From Colwellia chukchiensis (GTDB lineage: Bacteria; Pseudomonadota; Gammaproteobacteria; Enterobacterales; Alteromonadaceae): a DNA stretch of 64,000 nucleotides. The stretch is taken from the NCBI RefSeq assembly GCF_002104455.1, contig NZ_NBOC01000013.1, forward strand, positions 1 through 64,000, given 5' to 3'. Shown in pieces: positions 49,702 to 58,279 of this stretch; positions within the stretch are counted from its first letter, which is position 1, and each line of letters begins with the position of its first letter. The notes beneath the pieces are model-generated. The model made no database searches and had not been told where the DNA came from. It saw only the letters and a list, made by a program, of their open reading frames with translations. The translations under genes and the position numbers were made by a program.

Positions 49702-51066
49702 TTAGGCGGACAGTTTGGCCAAGAGTTCGGCAAAGCTTGCCGCGCTACTTTTTGTCAAGCTGTGCTCACCATCGCGAATAACCCAGTTACCATTGACCAT
49801 CACGTCAAGCACAGGGTTCTCGCGGCTGGCAAATATCATACTGTCTAACAAATGGTCGTCGCTATGAGCATATAAGCGCAATTGACTATCATCTAATACT
49901 AATAAATCGGCTTGTTTACCAAGCGCCAATGTACCGGTATTGCTATTAGTACTTTGCGCACCGCCGATAGCGGCTTGTTGCCATAAATTCAAACCTACTG
50001 ATTTTTGCTCATTGCTTGTTAGTAGCGCGCGCTGTTGTTTAACTAAACGTTGCGCATACTCAAGCCAACGCAGCTCTTCAATAGGGTTAACCGATATGTG
50101 ACTATCCGAGCCAATAGCAAAGGTGCCATTTTCCCTTAAAAACTCGTCGCTAGGAAAAACGCCATCGCCCAAGTTAGCTTCGGTGGTTGGACAAATGCCG
50201 GCAATAGCTTGGCTGGCAATAATACCTTGGCGCTCACTTTCATCGATATGCGTGGCGTGAATTAGACACCAATGCTGGTCTAACTCGGCATTGTCAAGTA
50301 ACCACTGCACTGGTCGTTGGCCATAGTGGGCAAGACAGTCTTGTACTTCTTTTTGTTGTTCCGCAATATGAATATGTATTGGCGCTTTACTGTCCAGTGC
50401 GCGTACATGTGCCACCGCAGCTTGTAGCGAGCTTTTATCTACTGCGCGTAATGAATGGGGTGCGATACCGATATTGCAATTTGGCTGTAAATTCGCCAGA
50501 GCAAAGCAATCACTCACCAACTGATTAAACTGTGTTACCGAATTGATAAAACGTTTTTGCCCATCAGTTGCTTGTTGTGCGCCAAAACCGCTAAACCTAT
50601 ACAAAACAGGTAATAAGGTTAAGCCAATACCAGACGCTGTCGCGGCATTAAAAATGGCCTTTGCCATAGTGGCTAACTCAGGATAATTGTTACCATCAAT
50701 ATCATGATGCAGATAATGAAACTCAGCTACTCGAGTGTAGCCCATTTTTAACATTTCAATATAGAGCTGGGTGGCAATCACTTGCGCATCTTGCGCCGTT
50801 AGTTGTTGCAAAAATTTATACATAATTTTGCGCCAGGTCCAAAAGCTATCTTGCCCTTCCCCCCCTTGCTCACTAAAACCCGCAAATGCGCGCTGAAAGG
50901 CATGGGAGTGACAATTAACCATACCCGGAATTACCACCCCTTTGGCTTGCTCTGCACCAGCACTTTCACCAGCGGCAATCTCAGTGATCAGTCCCTGCTC
51001 TATGGTTAAGGTTTGATTGCTTGCCCAACCATCAGCCAGTAAGATTTTTTTTACAAAAAGTTTCAT
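49702..51066 (-). CDS. hutF: Formimidoylglutamate deiminase
   Basis: Histidine degradation: formiminoglutamate + water to N-formylglutamate + ammonia. 454 residues, usual length. Amidohydrolase metal ligands: His-x-His in VNCHSHAFQRAFAGFSEQ, HIHIAEQ, CLIHATHIDESE and IGSDSHISVNPIEELRWLEY. GGAG is seven bases before the ATG. It follows hutG by 12 bases. The pair is the five-step branch that goes through N-formylglutamate; hutU, hutH and hutI must lie elsewhere. Confidence 0.94.
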   Translation of the reverse strand: MKLFVKKILLADGWASNQTLTIEQGLITEIAAGESAGAEQAKGVVIPGMVNCHSHAFQRAFAGFSEQGGEGQDSFWTWRKIMYKFLQQLTAQDAQVIATQLYIEMLKMGYTRVAEFHYLHHDIDGNNYPELATMAKAIFNAATASGIGLTLLPVLYRFSGFGAQQATDGQKRFINSVTQFNQLVSDCFALANLQPNCNIGIAPHSLRAVDKSSLQAAVAHVRALDSKAPIHIHIAEQQKEVQDCLAHYGQRPVQWLLDNAELDQHWCLIHATHIDESERQGIIASQAIAGICPTTEANLGDGVFPSDEFLRENGTFAIGSDSHISVNPIEELRWLEYAQRLVKQQRALLTSNEQKSVGLNLWQQAAIGGAQSTNSNTGTLALGKQADLLVLDDSQLRLYAHSDDHLLDSMIFASRENPVLDVMVNGNWVIRDGEHSLTKSSAASFAELLAKLSA

Positions 51067-51078
51067 TGAGACACTCCG

Positions 51079-51870
51079 CTAGCGCGTAATTGTTGCAAAC
51101 GCTATTAAGGTTTGAACTAACGCTGCTAATTTAGGTTGTACTTGCTGCGCTAGTGCTTCGTCATAAGTCATGGCCTGCTCGTTCATATATGTTCGCTGAG
51201 AGAGCTCTAACTGCACTGCATGAAAATTACTCGTTGGCTGACCAAAAGCGCGGGTAATATAGCCACCTTTAAAGCGACCATTACAAACCATACTATAAGG
51301 TGCGTAATCTAAGTTTGCTAACGCAGACATTAGCTCAGGTGCGCAGCTTTTTCCGTCTGCATTACCAAAATTAAAATCAGGTAGTTGGCCTTGAAAAAAG
51401 CGCGGTACCTGTGAGCGAATAGAGTGAGCCTCTAATAATACCGCCTGCCCAAACTCAGCTTTGATTTGTTCAAGTGTTGTTGCCAGCGCATCATGATAGG
51501 GCTGCCAATACTGCTTAACCCTTTGACTAATTTGCTCGGCTGTTGGCTCACAACCGGCTTGATATAAAGGGGATAAATCAAATGCTGTGGTAGGGCAAAG
51601 TTCGGTATTATTTGCCCCCGGATATAAATCAACCCCATTAGGGTCGCGATTTAAATCTATAACATAGCGATTATATTTGGGCGTTATTAAATAAACCCCG
51701 AGCTCACGGGCGAACGCATATAGCCGATCCATATACCAATCTGTATCAGCAACTTCGCGCCCTTTATCTGTCATAACTTGCGCAATATCTTCCGGCAATG
51801 CTTGGCCATTATGCGGCATGCTAATAAGCAAAGGCACAGACCCTTTCACTAAACTGTAACTTTCTGACAT
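51079..51870 (-). CDS. hutG: N-formylglutamate deformylase
   Basis: Last step of histidine degradation: N-formylglutamate + water to glutamate + formate. 263 residues of the zinc-dependent N-formylglutamate amidohydrolase family. Landmarks: PLLISMPHNGQALPEDIA (His ligand), DTDWYMDRLYAFA, YVIDLNRDPNGVDLYPG, VLLEAHSIRSQVPRFFQGQLPD and QLELSQRTYMNE. First gene of the hutGF operon, with a HutC-type operator 18-29 bases before its start. Confidence 0.94.
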   Translation of the reverse strand: MSESYSLVKGSVPLLISMPHNGQALPEDIAQVMTDKGREVADTDWYMDRLYAFARELGVYLITPKYNRYVIDLNRDPNGVDLYPGANNTELCPTTAFDLSPLYQAGCEPTAEQISQRVKQYWQPYHDALATTLEQIKAEFGQAVLLEAHSIRSQVPRFFQGQLPDFNFGNADGKSCAPELMSALANLDYAPYSMVCNGRFKGGYITRAFGQPTSNFHAVQLELSQRTYMNEQAMTYDEALAQQVQPKLAALVQTLIAFATITR

Positions 51871-51887
51871 TTACCCTCTCACTCAAA

Positions 51888-51899
51888 TTGTATATACAA
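51888..51899 (-). promoter_or_regulatory. HutC-type operator of the hutGF operon
   Basis: TTGTATATACAA, a perfect 12-bp palindrome that matches the core of HutC repressor sites, placed just upstream of hutG where it would block transcription until urocanate is present. hutC is not in the window. Confidence 0.72.
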
Positions 51900-52252
51900 C
51901 TTCATTGCCCTTAATTTAGCATTTCAAGAGCAAAACTGGAAATGATTTCTCTGTTGCCACTAATCATCTAGTTAACGCCAAGCACTAGCAAAGCAAGCGT
52001 AGCAATATTATCGCGTAAGCACTATCGTATAAAATGCGCCTGCTTTAAGTTTCACGTTGACCTTAATGCATCGCAATAAACTCAACGCCCTTTCACTTAA
52101 GGCGCAACAATAAGCGGATCAACAAACTTTTATCAATCGAATTTTACGATTACAATAAGCGGTATTAATCATTTTAACAAAATGTCTACTTAGGTAATAA
52201 TAACGCTATATTTAATTCACACATTATTTACAAGACCTTAGACGGAGCCATT
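51900..52252. other. Intergenic region between hutG and the peroxiredoxin gene
   Basis: About 350 bases separating divergent genes. No gene is supported. Apart from the HutC-like palindrome at its left edge and the GGAG ribosome site at its right edge, I see nothing I would name. No OxyR site was identifiable by eye. Confidence 0.35.
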
Positions 52253-52981
52253 ATGTTAGAAAATAAAGAGCAACAAAAAGTCCCTAATGTAACTTTTACA
52301 TTAAGAAATAATGACGAGTGGACCACCCGTAGCAGTGATGATATTTTTAACAATAAAACCGTAATTGTTTTTTCACTACCTGGGGCATTTACACCAACCT
52401 GTTCATCGTCGCACTTACCGCGTTATAACGAGTTAGCCCCAACACTATTTAAAAATGGCGTTGATGAAATAGTTTGTATGTCGGTTAATGATACCTTTGT
52501 TATGAATGCGTGGGCTCAAGAGCAACATGCCGATAACATTAGCTTTATTCCCGATGGCAATGGTGCCTTTACCGAGGCAATGGGTATGTTAGTCGATAAA
52601 GCTGATCTTGGCTTTGGTAAACGCAGTTGGCGCTATGCCATGCTAGTTAAAAACGGCATTATTGAAAAAATGTTTATCGAGCCCGACGTACCCGGCGACC
52701 CATTTGAAGTCTCAGATGCAGACACTATGTTAAAGCACATTAACCCTGCAGCCTGCCAAACGTCTGCCATTACGGTTTTTAGCAAGCCAACTTGTCCGTA
52801 CTGTAAAAAAGCTAAGGCCTTGTTAACAGAAAAAGGGCTAACTTTTGAAGAACTAGAAGTGGGTAAAGATGTCAACCTGACCATGTTTAAAGCTTTAACA
52901 AACGCCGATACTGTGCCACAAGTCTTTATTGATGGTCAGCTCATAGGTGGCAGCGATGCACTGGCGGCACATTTTAGCTAA
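52253..52981 (+). CDS. Peroxiredoxin-glutaredoxin hybrid (Prx5-Grx)
   Basis: 242 residues. Residues 1-160 are a Prx5-type peroxiredoxin with the peroxidatic Cys in PGAFTPTCSSSHLPRYNE. Residues 170-242 are a glutaredoxin with the active site KPTCPYCKKAKALL and the TVPQVFIDGQLIGGSD loop. The fused form (as in Haemophilus PGdx) reduces hydrogen peroxide and alkyl hydroperoxides with glutathione directly. GGAG lies six bases before the ATG. It is a single gene with a strong terminator. Confidence 0.95.
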   Translation: MLENKEQQKVPNVTFTLRNNDEWTTRSSDDIFNNKTVIVFSLPGAFTPTCSSSHLPRYNELAPTLFKNGVDEIVCMSVNDTFVMNAWAQEQHADNISFIPDGNGAFTEAMGMLVDKADLGFGKRSWRYAMLVKNGIIEKMFIEPDVPGDPFEVSDADTMLKHINPAACQTSAITVFSKPTCPYCKKAKALLTEKGLTFEELEVGKDVNLTMFKALTNADTVPQVFIDGQLIGGSDALAAHFS

Positions 52982-53044
52982 TTTGTAGTCAGCTCAAGAT
53001 TTGCTACTTAGCTGTTTAGTTGATTAAAGCAACATTAATGAAAC

Positions 53045-53088
53045 GCCCGCAATAGTTGGATAGCCAATTATTGCGGGCTTTTTATTTT
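53045..53088 (+). terminator. Terminator of the peroxiredoxin-glutaredoxin gene
   Basis: A 15-bp stem (GCCCGCAATAGTTGG with CCAATTATTGCGGGC, one G-T wobble) and an ATAG loop, followed by a T-rich run. Confidence 0.92.
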
Positions 53089-53147
53089 TTAACTATCACA
53101 AAATGACGTGATAGAATAGCGACTACATACGACGTAGGCATTACATT

Positions 53148-53381
53148 ATGGACCATCAACCTTATAACCCTTTGCACGGTATCACTTTAAAAACCATGGT
53201 CAGTCAACTGGTGGCACATTTTGGTTATGATTACTTAGGTAAAACAATAAAAATTCGTTGTTTTACAGACAACCCAAGCATAAATTCTAGTTTAAAGTTT
53301 TTAAGAAAAACGCCTTGGGCCAGAGCAAAAGTTGAAGCCCTGTATATTCAACATAAAAATCAACTTAGCACTGAAGAATAA
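53148..53381 (+). CDS. VF530 family (DUF2132) DNA-binding protein
   Basis: 77 residues matching the VF530/DUF2132 family: NPLHGITLKTMVSQLVAHFGYDYLGKTIKIRCFTDNPSINSSLKFLRKTPWARAKVEALY. A homologue from Vibrio fischeri was characterised structurally as a small helical protein thought to bind DNA. Function unknown. It stands alone between the peroxiredoxin terminator and purU. Confidence 0.88.
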   Translation: MDHQPYNPLHGITLKTMVSQLVAHFGYDYLGKTIKIRCFTDNPSINSSLKFLRKTPWARAKVEALYIQHKNQLSTEE

Positions 53382-53478
53382 TTGACTGGAAATGGCATTA
53401 GCATATAGCACAAAAATCTTTATCTTGCCCTAGTAAACATGCCAGACTGAGGTAATCAACAATCATTGAACCACAATT

Positions 53479-54339
53479 ATGAAAACCACTCATCATTATA
53501 TTCTTACCTGGCAGTGCCCTGATACCTCTGGCGTTTTAGCAAAAGTTTCACAAACTTTATACCAGCATGGCGCCTTTATTACTGAAACATGCCAATACAG
53601 TGATGCTGATACCGCGCGTTTTTTTTCTCGCATCGCATTTGATGATCGTGACCTTAATGTCAGCTTTGCAGAGTTCAGCGACGCTATAGCCTCGTTAGCT
53701 CAACCCCTTAATATGCAGTATCAACTCAGAGAGCGGGATAATTTTCCTAATGTGGTGATTGCAGTATCTAAATATGACCATTGCCTTGTCTCATTGCTCA
53801 CTAAATGGAAGGCCGGAGTTTTACCCGTTAATATTGTGGCGATTACCTCCAACCACCTTGATTGCCAGCCTTTAGCACAATGGCATAATATCCCGTTTCA
53901 CCACTTGCCGGTCACTCAGCATAACAAAGCCGAGCAAGAACAGGCACTGTGGGCACTTTATCAAGAGTATCAAGGTGATCTGCTAGTACTGGCGCGCTAT
54001 ATGCAAATACTTTCTGATCAACTTTGTCAGCAGCTGCGTGGTCAAGCCATCAATATTCATCATTCTTTTTTACCCAGCTTTAAAGGCGCAAAGCCCTACC
54101 ATCAAGCCCATCAAAGAGGAGTAAAAGTTATAGGGGCAACCGCCCATTATGTGACCCCAGATCTGGATGAAGGGCCAATTATCGTGCAAGAAGTTAAGCC
54201 CATCAACCATACCTATAATGTGCAAGACATGATACACCTTGGTCACGACCTAGAAGCAACCGCGTTATGTCATGCGGTAAAAGTACATGCCGAACAGCGT
54301 GTTTGCTTAAATAACAGCAAAACTGTAATTTTGATGTAA
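53479..54339 (+). CDS. purU: Formyltetrahydrofolate deformylase
   Basis: Hydrolyses 10-formyl-THF to formate and THF, balancing one-carbon pools and supplying formate for purine synthesis. 286 residues (E. coli 280). Residues 1-85 are the ACT regulatory domain (..YILTWQCPDTSGVLAKVSQTLYQHGAFITE..). The catalytic domain contains INIHHSFLPSFKGAKPYHQA with Asn and His, and ..YVTPDLDEGPIIVQE with the essential Asp. No partner genes are nearby. A long hairpin follows. Confidence 0.95.
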   Translation: MKTTHHYILTWQCPDTSGVLAKVSQTLYQHGAFITETCQYSDADTARFFSRIAFDDRDLNVSFAEFSDAIASLAQPLNMQYQLRERDNFPNVVIAVSKYDHCLVSLLTKWKAGVLPVNIVAITSNHLDCQPLAQWHNIPFHHLPVTQHNKAEQEQALWALYQEYQGDLLVLARYMQILSDQLCQQLRGQAINIHHSFLPSFKGAKPYHQAHQRGVKVIGATAHYVTPDLDEGPIIVQEVKPINHTYNVQDMIHLGHDLEATALCHAVKVHAEQRVCLNNSKTVILM

Positions 54340-54346
54340 GCACCAA

Positions 54347-54385
54347 TTGTGACAGGAGGGCGGCGATAACCACCTCCTGTCACAA
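54347..54385 (+). terminator. Hairpin after purU
   Basis: TTGTGACAGGAGG/CCTCCTGTCACAA, a perfect 13-bp stem with a 13-base loop, eight bases past the purU stop. No T-run follows, so termination by this hairpin alone is uncertain. Confidence 0.6.
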
Positions 54386-54492
54386 GTTATCAATGGCGAG
54401 ATAGTCTAAGCTCAGAACATTTTCCCCACTGTTTTATCTCAGCAACTCTGCTACATTAGTGCACTACTATTTTTCAACCTTTGTGCGCGATT

Positions 54493-56280
54493 ATGATCCA
54501 TTATCAAATTTCTCCATGCCAACCTAACAGCCACCTATTTGAGGTGAACTTAACCTTTAGCGCTAACCCTGGTCAGGCCTATACCCTTAGCTTACCCGCT
54601 TGGTTACCCGGCAGTTATATGATCCGCGATTTTGCCAAAAATATTACCGAAATATCTGCCGTCAACGAACAACAACACGCAATAGACCTAACTAAAATCG
54701 ACAAACAAACTTGGTCATTAGTCGCCAGCAGCGAGCAGGTGCATGTGTGCTATCAGGTTTTTGCCTTTGACTTATCAGTACGCACCGCCTACCTCGATAG
54801 TCAACGCGGTTTTTTTAATGGCAGTTCAACATTTTTACAAGTGAAAGAATTAAGCGACCTGCCTTGCACCGTTACCCTTACGCCATCGTCTTTGCCTGAG
54901 CATCAACAATGGCGCGTAGCTACTGGCTTACCACGGGCTAAGGGCACGGCTAAATTTCAATTTGGCGACTATGTGGCGGATAATTACCAGCACTTAATTG
55001 ACTGCCCCGTGGCGCTCGGTGATTTTGACTGCACAGAATTTAGCATTGAAGGGGTAGTGCATCATATCGTATTTACCAGTAAGCATTATGGCGATACGGC
55101 GCGCTTAGCCACTGATTTGCAGAGCATATGCCAGCATCATATTAACTTATTTGGCGAAGCGCCTTTTCGCGAGTATTGGTTTATCACCCATTTACAAGCA
55201 CAAGGGTTTGGTGGCTTAGAGCATAAAAACTCCACAGTGCTACAAGCCAGCCGTTTTGACCTACCAAATCCACAACAAGCAAATGCCGACAAAACTGAGC
55301 AGTATAAAACCTTCCTAAGCTTGTGTTCACATGAATATTTTCATGCTTGGCATGTTTGTCGGATCAAACCTAAAGAGTTCGTGCCCTATAACTTACAACA
55401 AGAAAGCTACACCAAACAGCTTTGGGCTTTTGAAGGCATTACGTCTTACTACGATGACTTTTCTCTGTATCGCACTGGCTTAATTGACTTTGATAGCTAC
55501 TTGAGCATTTTAGCGAAAACCGCTACCCGAGTGCATCGCGGCACAGGCGAGCTAAAGCAAAGTGTCAGCGAATCAAGTTTTGACGCCTGGAGCAAGTTTT
55601 ATCAGCAAGGCCCTGATGCGGTAAATAACATTGTCAGTTATTACGCAAAAGGCGCATTAATTGCCTTATGGTTAGATTTAACTATTCGTGAAAAGTCTAA
55701 GCAGCAGTACAGCCTAGATACTTTAATGCGCGAGCTGTGGATACACTTTGGTCGCACCGGCACAGGTACCACAGAAGATGACTTTATCAATATCGCCAAT
55801 ATCTTATGCGCTGAGGATATTACAACGCCGTTTAAGCAGCTGTTACATGATAGTGAGCGCATTGACTTAACCGACTTGCTGGCCAAGTTTGGTGTGTCGC
55901 TAGACAAACGAAAATTTGCTAAATTAAACAGTTTAGAAACCAGCAAAAGCGCTGATTTTCAAGTCTACTTTGGCGCGCAATATAAAGCACATGCCAATGG
56001 CTTACTCATCACGCAAGTACTTGACGCTTCGCCAGCGGCTAATGCCGGTTTAGCGGTAAACGATGTATTAATTGCTGTTGACCACATAAAAGCTACCGAA
56101 CAATCATTGCCCGCTATTTTGGCTCATCATCCTGAGCATAGTCAGTTAAGTTGTCATTATTTTCGCGATGATCAGCTATTATCATCGACCATTAGTATCA
56201 CGGACTCTCCGCTTGCCGGCATTGAGTTTAGTGTGCTTGATCCACAGTTGGCGAAAAACTGGCAGCGTATAATAGGGTAA
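54493..56280 (+). CDS. M61-family glycyl aminopeptidase with PDZ domain
   Basis: 595 residues from ATG 54493 (a TTG four codons earlier is possible; no good ribosome site for either). An N-terminal immunoglobulin-like domain (about 1-170) precedes a thermolysin-like catalytic domain with the zinc motif SHEYFHAWH (His-Glu-x-x-His) near residue 280 and a downstream ..LWAFEGITSYYDDF.. that supplies the third ligand Glu. A PDZ domain lies at about 485-565 (..GLLITQVLDASPAANAGLAVNDVLIAVD..). Family members remove N-terminal glycine or alanine from peptides. No signal peptide is seen, so it is probably cytoplasmic. Confidence 0.9.
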   Translation: MIHYQISPCQPNSHLFEVNLTFSANPGQAYTLSLPAWLPGSYMIRDFAKNITEISAVNEQQHAIDLTKIDKQTWSLVASSEQVHVCYQVFAFDLSVRTAYLDSQRGFFNGSSTFLQVKELSDLPCTVTLTPSSLPEHQQWRVATGLPRAKGTAKFQFGDYVADNYQHLIDCPVALGDFDCTEFSIEGVVHHIVFTSKHYGDTARLATDLQSICQHHINLFGEAPFREYWFITHLQAQGFGGLEHKNSTVLQASRFDLPNPQQANADKTEQYKTFLSLCSHEYFHAWHVCRIKPKEFVPYNLQQESYTKQLWAFEGITSYYDDFSLYRTGLIDFDSYLSILAKTATRVHRGTGELKQSVSESSFDAWSKFYQQGPDAVNNIVSYYAKGALIALWLDLTIREKSKQQYSLDTLMRELWIHFGRTGTGTTEDDFINIANILCAEDITTPFKQLLHDSERIDLTDLLAKFGVSLDKRKFAKLNSLETSKSADFQVYFGAQYKAHANGLLITQVLDASPAANAGLAVNDVLIAVDHIKATEQSLPAILAHHPEHSQLSCHYFRDDQLLSSTISITDSPLAGIEFSVLDPQLAKNWQRIIG

Positions 56281-56425
56281 GGCCTATCGGACAATGTAAA
56301 CAAAAGCGTACTTAAATGCTGACAATGCCCTAGCAGCAAAGCAAGCAGAAAATTGGCGCTCGTTAAAGCAGTTATGCTAATAATAACGTCTAACAGGCTT
56401 AGTTTAACTTTGAATTGACAATACT

Positions 56426-56959
56426 ATGATTAATGTAAAACGCTTGCATCATGTTGCTTATCGCTGCAAAGATGCAAAAGAAACGGTTGATTGGTACCAA
56501 AAGCATTTAAATATGACCTTAACAGTGGCCATTGCAGAAAACGAGGTGCCTTCCACCAAGGCACCTGATCCTTATATGCATATTTTTCTCGATGCCGGCA
56601 TGGGCAATATATTGGCTTTTTTTGAAATACCGAATTCGCCTGCCATGGGCCGTGATGAAAATACGCCGCAGTGGGTACAACACATCGCCCTAGAAGTTGA
56701 AAATGTTGACGCTTTAGTAGCCGCTAAAAATGATTTGCAAGCCCAAGGCGTAGAAGTGTTAGGGCCAGTAAATCATGGTGTGTTTAAGTCAATATACTTC
56801 TTCGACCCCAATGGTCACCGTTTAGAACTTGCAGCTAATACCGGTACCGCTGAACAATATGCCGAACTACAGCGCGTTGCCCCGTTAATGGTAGAAGAAT
56901 GGTCATTAACCAAAAAAGCGCCCAATCATGCGGCATGGCTACATCAGCAAGACGACTAA
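56426..56959 (+). CDS. VOC-family (glyoxalase/dioxygenase-like) protein
   Basis: 177 residues with a VOC metal-binding fold: MINVKRLHHVAYRCKDAKETVDWYQKHLNM.. gives the first His, ..TPQWVQHIALEVENVDALVAAKNDLQAQGVEVLGPVNH.. the second His, and ..SIYFFDPNGHRLELAANTG the final Glu. This pattern fits lactoylglutathione lyase-like or catechol-type dioxygenases. The 30-residue C-terminal tail is extra. The substrate cannot be named. It is a single gene with a hairpin after it. Confidence 0.83.
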   Translation: MINVKRLHHVAYRCKDAKETVDWYQKHLNMTLTVAIAENEVPSTKAPDPYMHIFLDAGMGNILAFFEIPNSPAMGRDENTPQWVQHIALEVENVDALVAAKNDLQAQGVEVLGPVNHGVFKSIYFFDPNGHRLELAANTGTAEQYAELQRVAPLMVEEWSLTKKAPNHAAWLHQQDD

Positions 56960-56967
56960 CTGCTTAG

Positions 56968-56995
56968 GCGCGATATAACTATGGGTTTATCGCGC
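56968..56995 (+). other. Hairpin after the VOC gene
   Basis: GCGCGATA/TATCGCGC, an 8-bp stem with a 12-base loop, just past the stop codon of the VOC gene. No T-run follows, so it is at best a weak terminator. Confidence 0.45.
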
Positions 56996-57106
56996 ATAAG
57001 CTATGTTGTTTACATGCAAGCGTTTGGTTATATTTTGTGATCAGTAACCAGAACAGCTAAGTCATCAGCCCTTTCAACGAAGCGATTCGTATAAGTGTGC
57101 AACGTC

Positions 57107-57251
57107 AATTACCGGTAATTTGTACAAAAAACAGTCGCTAAGCTAAAATTAATTTACACTTGTTAACAAAAATATTACATTTAAAAACAATAGCTTGCAG
57201 GTTATTGGTTTTTTGTACAATAAATAAGCGAAAAAATAGCTTGCCGGTTAT
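57107..57251. repeat. Repeat-rich control region upstream of a putative small RNA
   Basis: Contains a 14-bp palindrome AATTACCGGTAATT (57107-57120), two copies of TTGTACAA (57120-57127 and 57213-57220), and a direct repeat ATAGCTTGCAGGTTAT / ATAGCTTGCCGGTTAT (57190-57205 and 57236-57251, one mismatch, 46 bases apart). No coding sequence. The spacing and placement suggest binding sites for a dimeric regulator controlling the RNA downstream. Confidence 0.5.
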
Positions 57252-57299
57252 GTATATTTGGGTAAAGTATCACTCAGCTATATTTACATAGCACAATAA

Positions 57300-57617
57300 A
57301 AAAACGGACAATTTTGCATGGAAAGCAAATTAGCGTTAGTAAACGCAGCATTGATTTTTTAAATAGGGATGGTTTACTAAAACGTAGGAAACATGTGATT
57401 AAAATCGCCCGTTAGGGTCATAGGGAAAGCTTAATAAAGTGTCATGACGACCAAAAATAATAAAATAAGCATGGAAGTCACCATAATAAGATTGGAATGC
57501 AGCAAATAACCAGGGCGGTAACAACGGCTTAGGTTAATTTAAAAATTAGCGGAACAAAATATGATGGCATACGCCACATAACTCTCCAAAAGCGACGTTT
57601 TTACGTCGCTTTTTTTC
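57300..57617 (+). ncRNA. Putative CsrB-like GGA-rich regulatory RNA
   Basis: About 320 bases with no gene and a perfect intrinsic terminator at the end. I count eight GGA trinucleotides in 57305-57587 against one TCC, a strong strand bias, and several sit in A(G)GGA/TGGA contexts that could be exposed in hairpin loops (for example TTTTGC-ATGGAAA-GCAAA near 57313-57328). CsrB/RsmY-type RNAs sequester the translation regulator CsrA through such motifs. The 5' end is a guess and the GGA count is lower than in E. coli CsrB. Another class of small RNA or a long 5' leader of yihI remains possible, though the terminator argues against a leader. Confidence 0.5.
57588..57616 (+). terminator. Terminator of the putative small RNA
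   Basis: AAAAGCGACGT/ACGTCGCTTTT stem with a TTTT loop followed by a long T-run, 70 bases before yihI and unconnected to any upstream coding gene. Confidence 0.92.
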
Positions 57618-57685
57618 AGGCTATCGCTGTTTAGTCTGGAATGTCGTAAAATAGTCAACATTGTTCATTATCAAAAGTAAATACT

Positions 57686-58270
57686 ATGTCTCGTACCAAG
57701 AAATCACGCAAGCCCGGCACCGGCTCAATTGGCATGTTAAAAGATGACAAAAAAAAGCTAGCACAGCCAGCGCCTCGTAAAGCGAAAAAGAAGAAAGGTA
57801 AAGAAGCTGGCAATCGCCAAAAAGAAGCACAGCAAAAATCCGATAAAAACACACACGCATCTGCTAACAAAGATCCACGCATCGGTAATAAAACCCCAAT
57901 TGACTTAGGTAAACCTAGCCGCACACCAAGCAACACTAAAACCGATAAAAGCAAAGAAAAAACACAGGCTAACTCTCCGATTGCAGCTATTCGCACCGCA
58001 GAGCCGGTAGCGAGCTTAGCGGAGCAATTACGCGCGATTGAACAAGATAGCAAGCTGCTAGAGATTATTGAGAAGCAAGATACAAATACCGCGTTAACGT
58101 CGATTGAGGTAGATTATTTTAATGACTTAATGACCCAGCATGAAAAGCTAAGTCAGCTTTTAGGCCTTGATGATGAAAATGATGCAGAAGCAGCAGACAT
58201 GCATCAGCCAACATCGGAAGATGCGCTATGGGATAAGTTAGACCAAAGTGATTTGTCAAAATTTGAATAG
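57686..58270 (+). CDS. yihI: Der GTPase-activating protein YihI
   Basis: Activates the ribosome-assembly GTPase Der and so slows 50S maturation. 194 residues (E. coli 169). The first half is very basic and disordered (MSRTKKSRKPGTGSIGMLKD.., ..KAKKKKGKEAGNRQKEAQQK..), followed by the family signature KDPRIGNKTPIDLGK at about residues 67-81. The second half is acidic and helical (..SIEVDYFNDLMTQHEKLSQLLGLDDEND..). It abuts the DUF2489 gene, forming a likely operon. Confidence 0.9.
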   Translation: MSRTKKSRKPGTGSIGMLKDDKKKLAQPAPRKAKKKKGKEAGNRQKEAQQKSDKNTHASANKDPRIGNKTPIDLGKPSRTPSNTKTDKSKEKTQANSPIAAIRTAEPVASLAEQLRAIEQDSKLLEIIEKQDTNTALTSIEVDYFNDLMTQHEKLSQLLGLDDENDAEAADMHQPTSEDALWDKLDQSDLSKFE

Positions 58271-58279
58271 GTGAATACC

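Noticed and set aside
57319-57363. 14-codon frame (MESKLALVNAALIF) inside the putative small RNA
   Set aside because: No ribosome site before the ATG; the region is better explained as a structured RNA.
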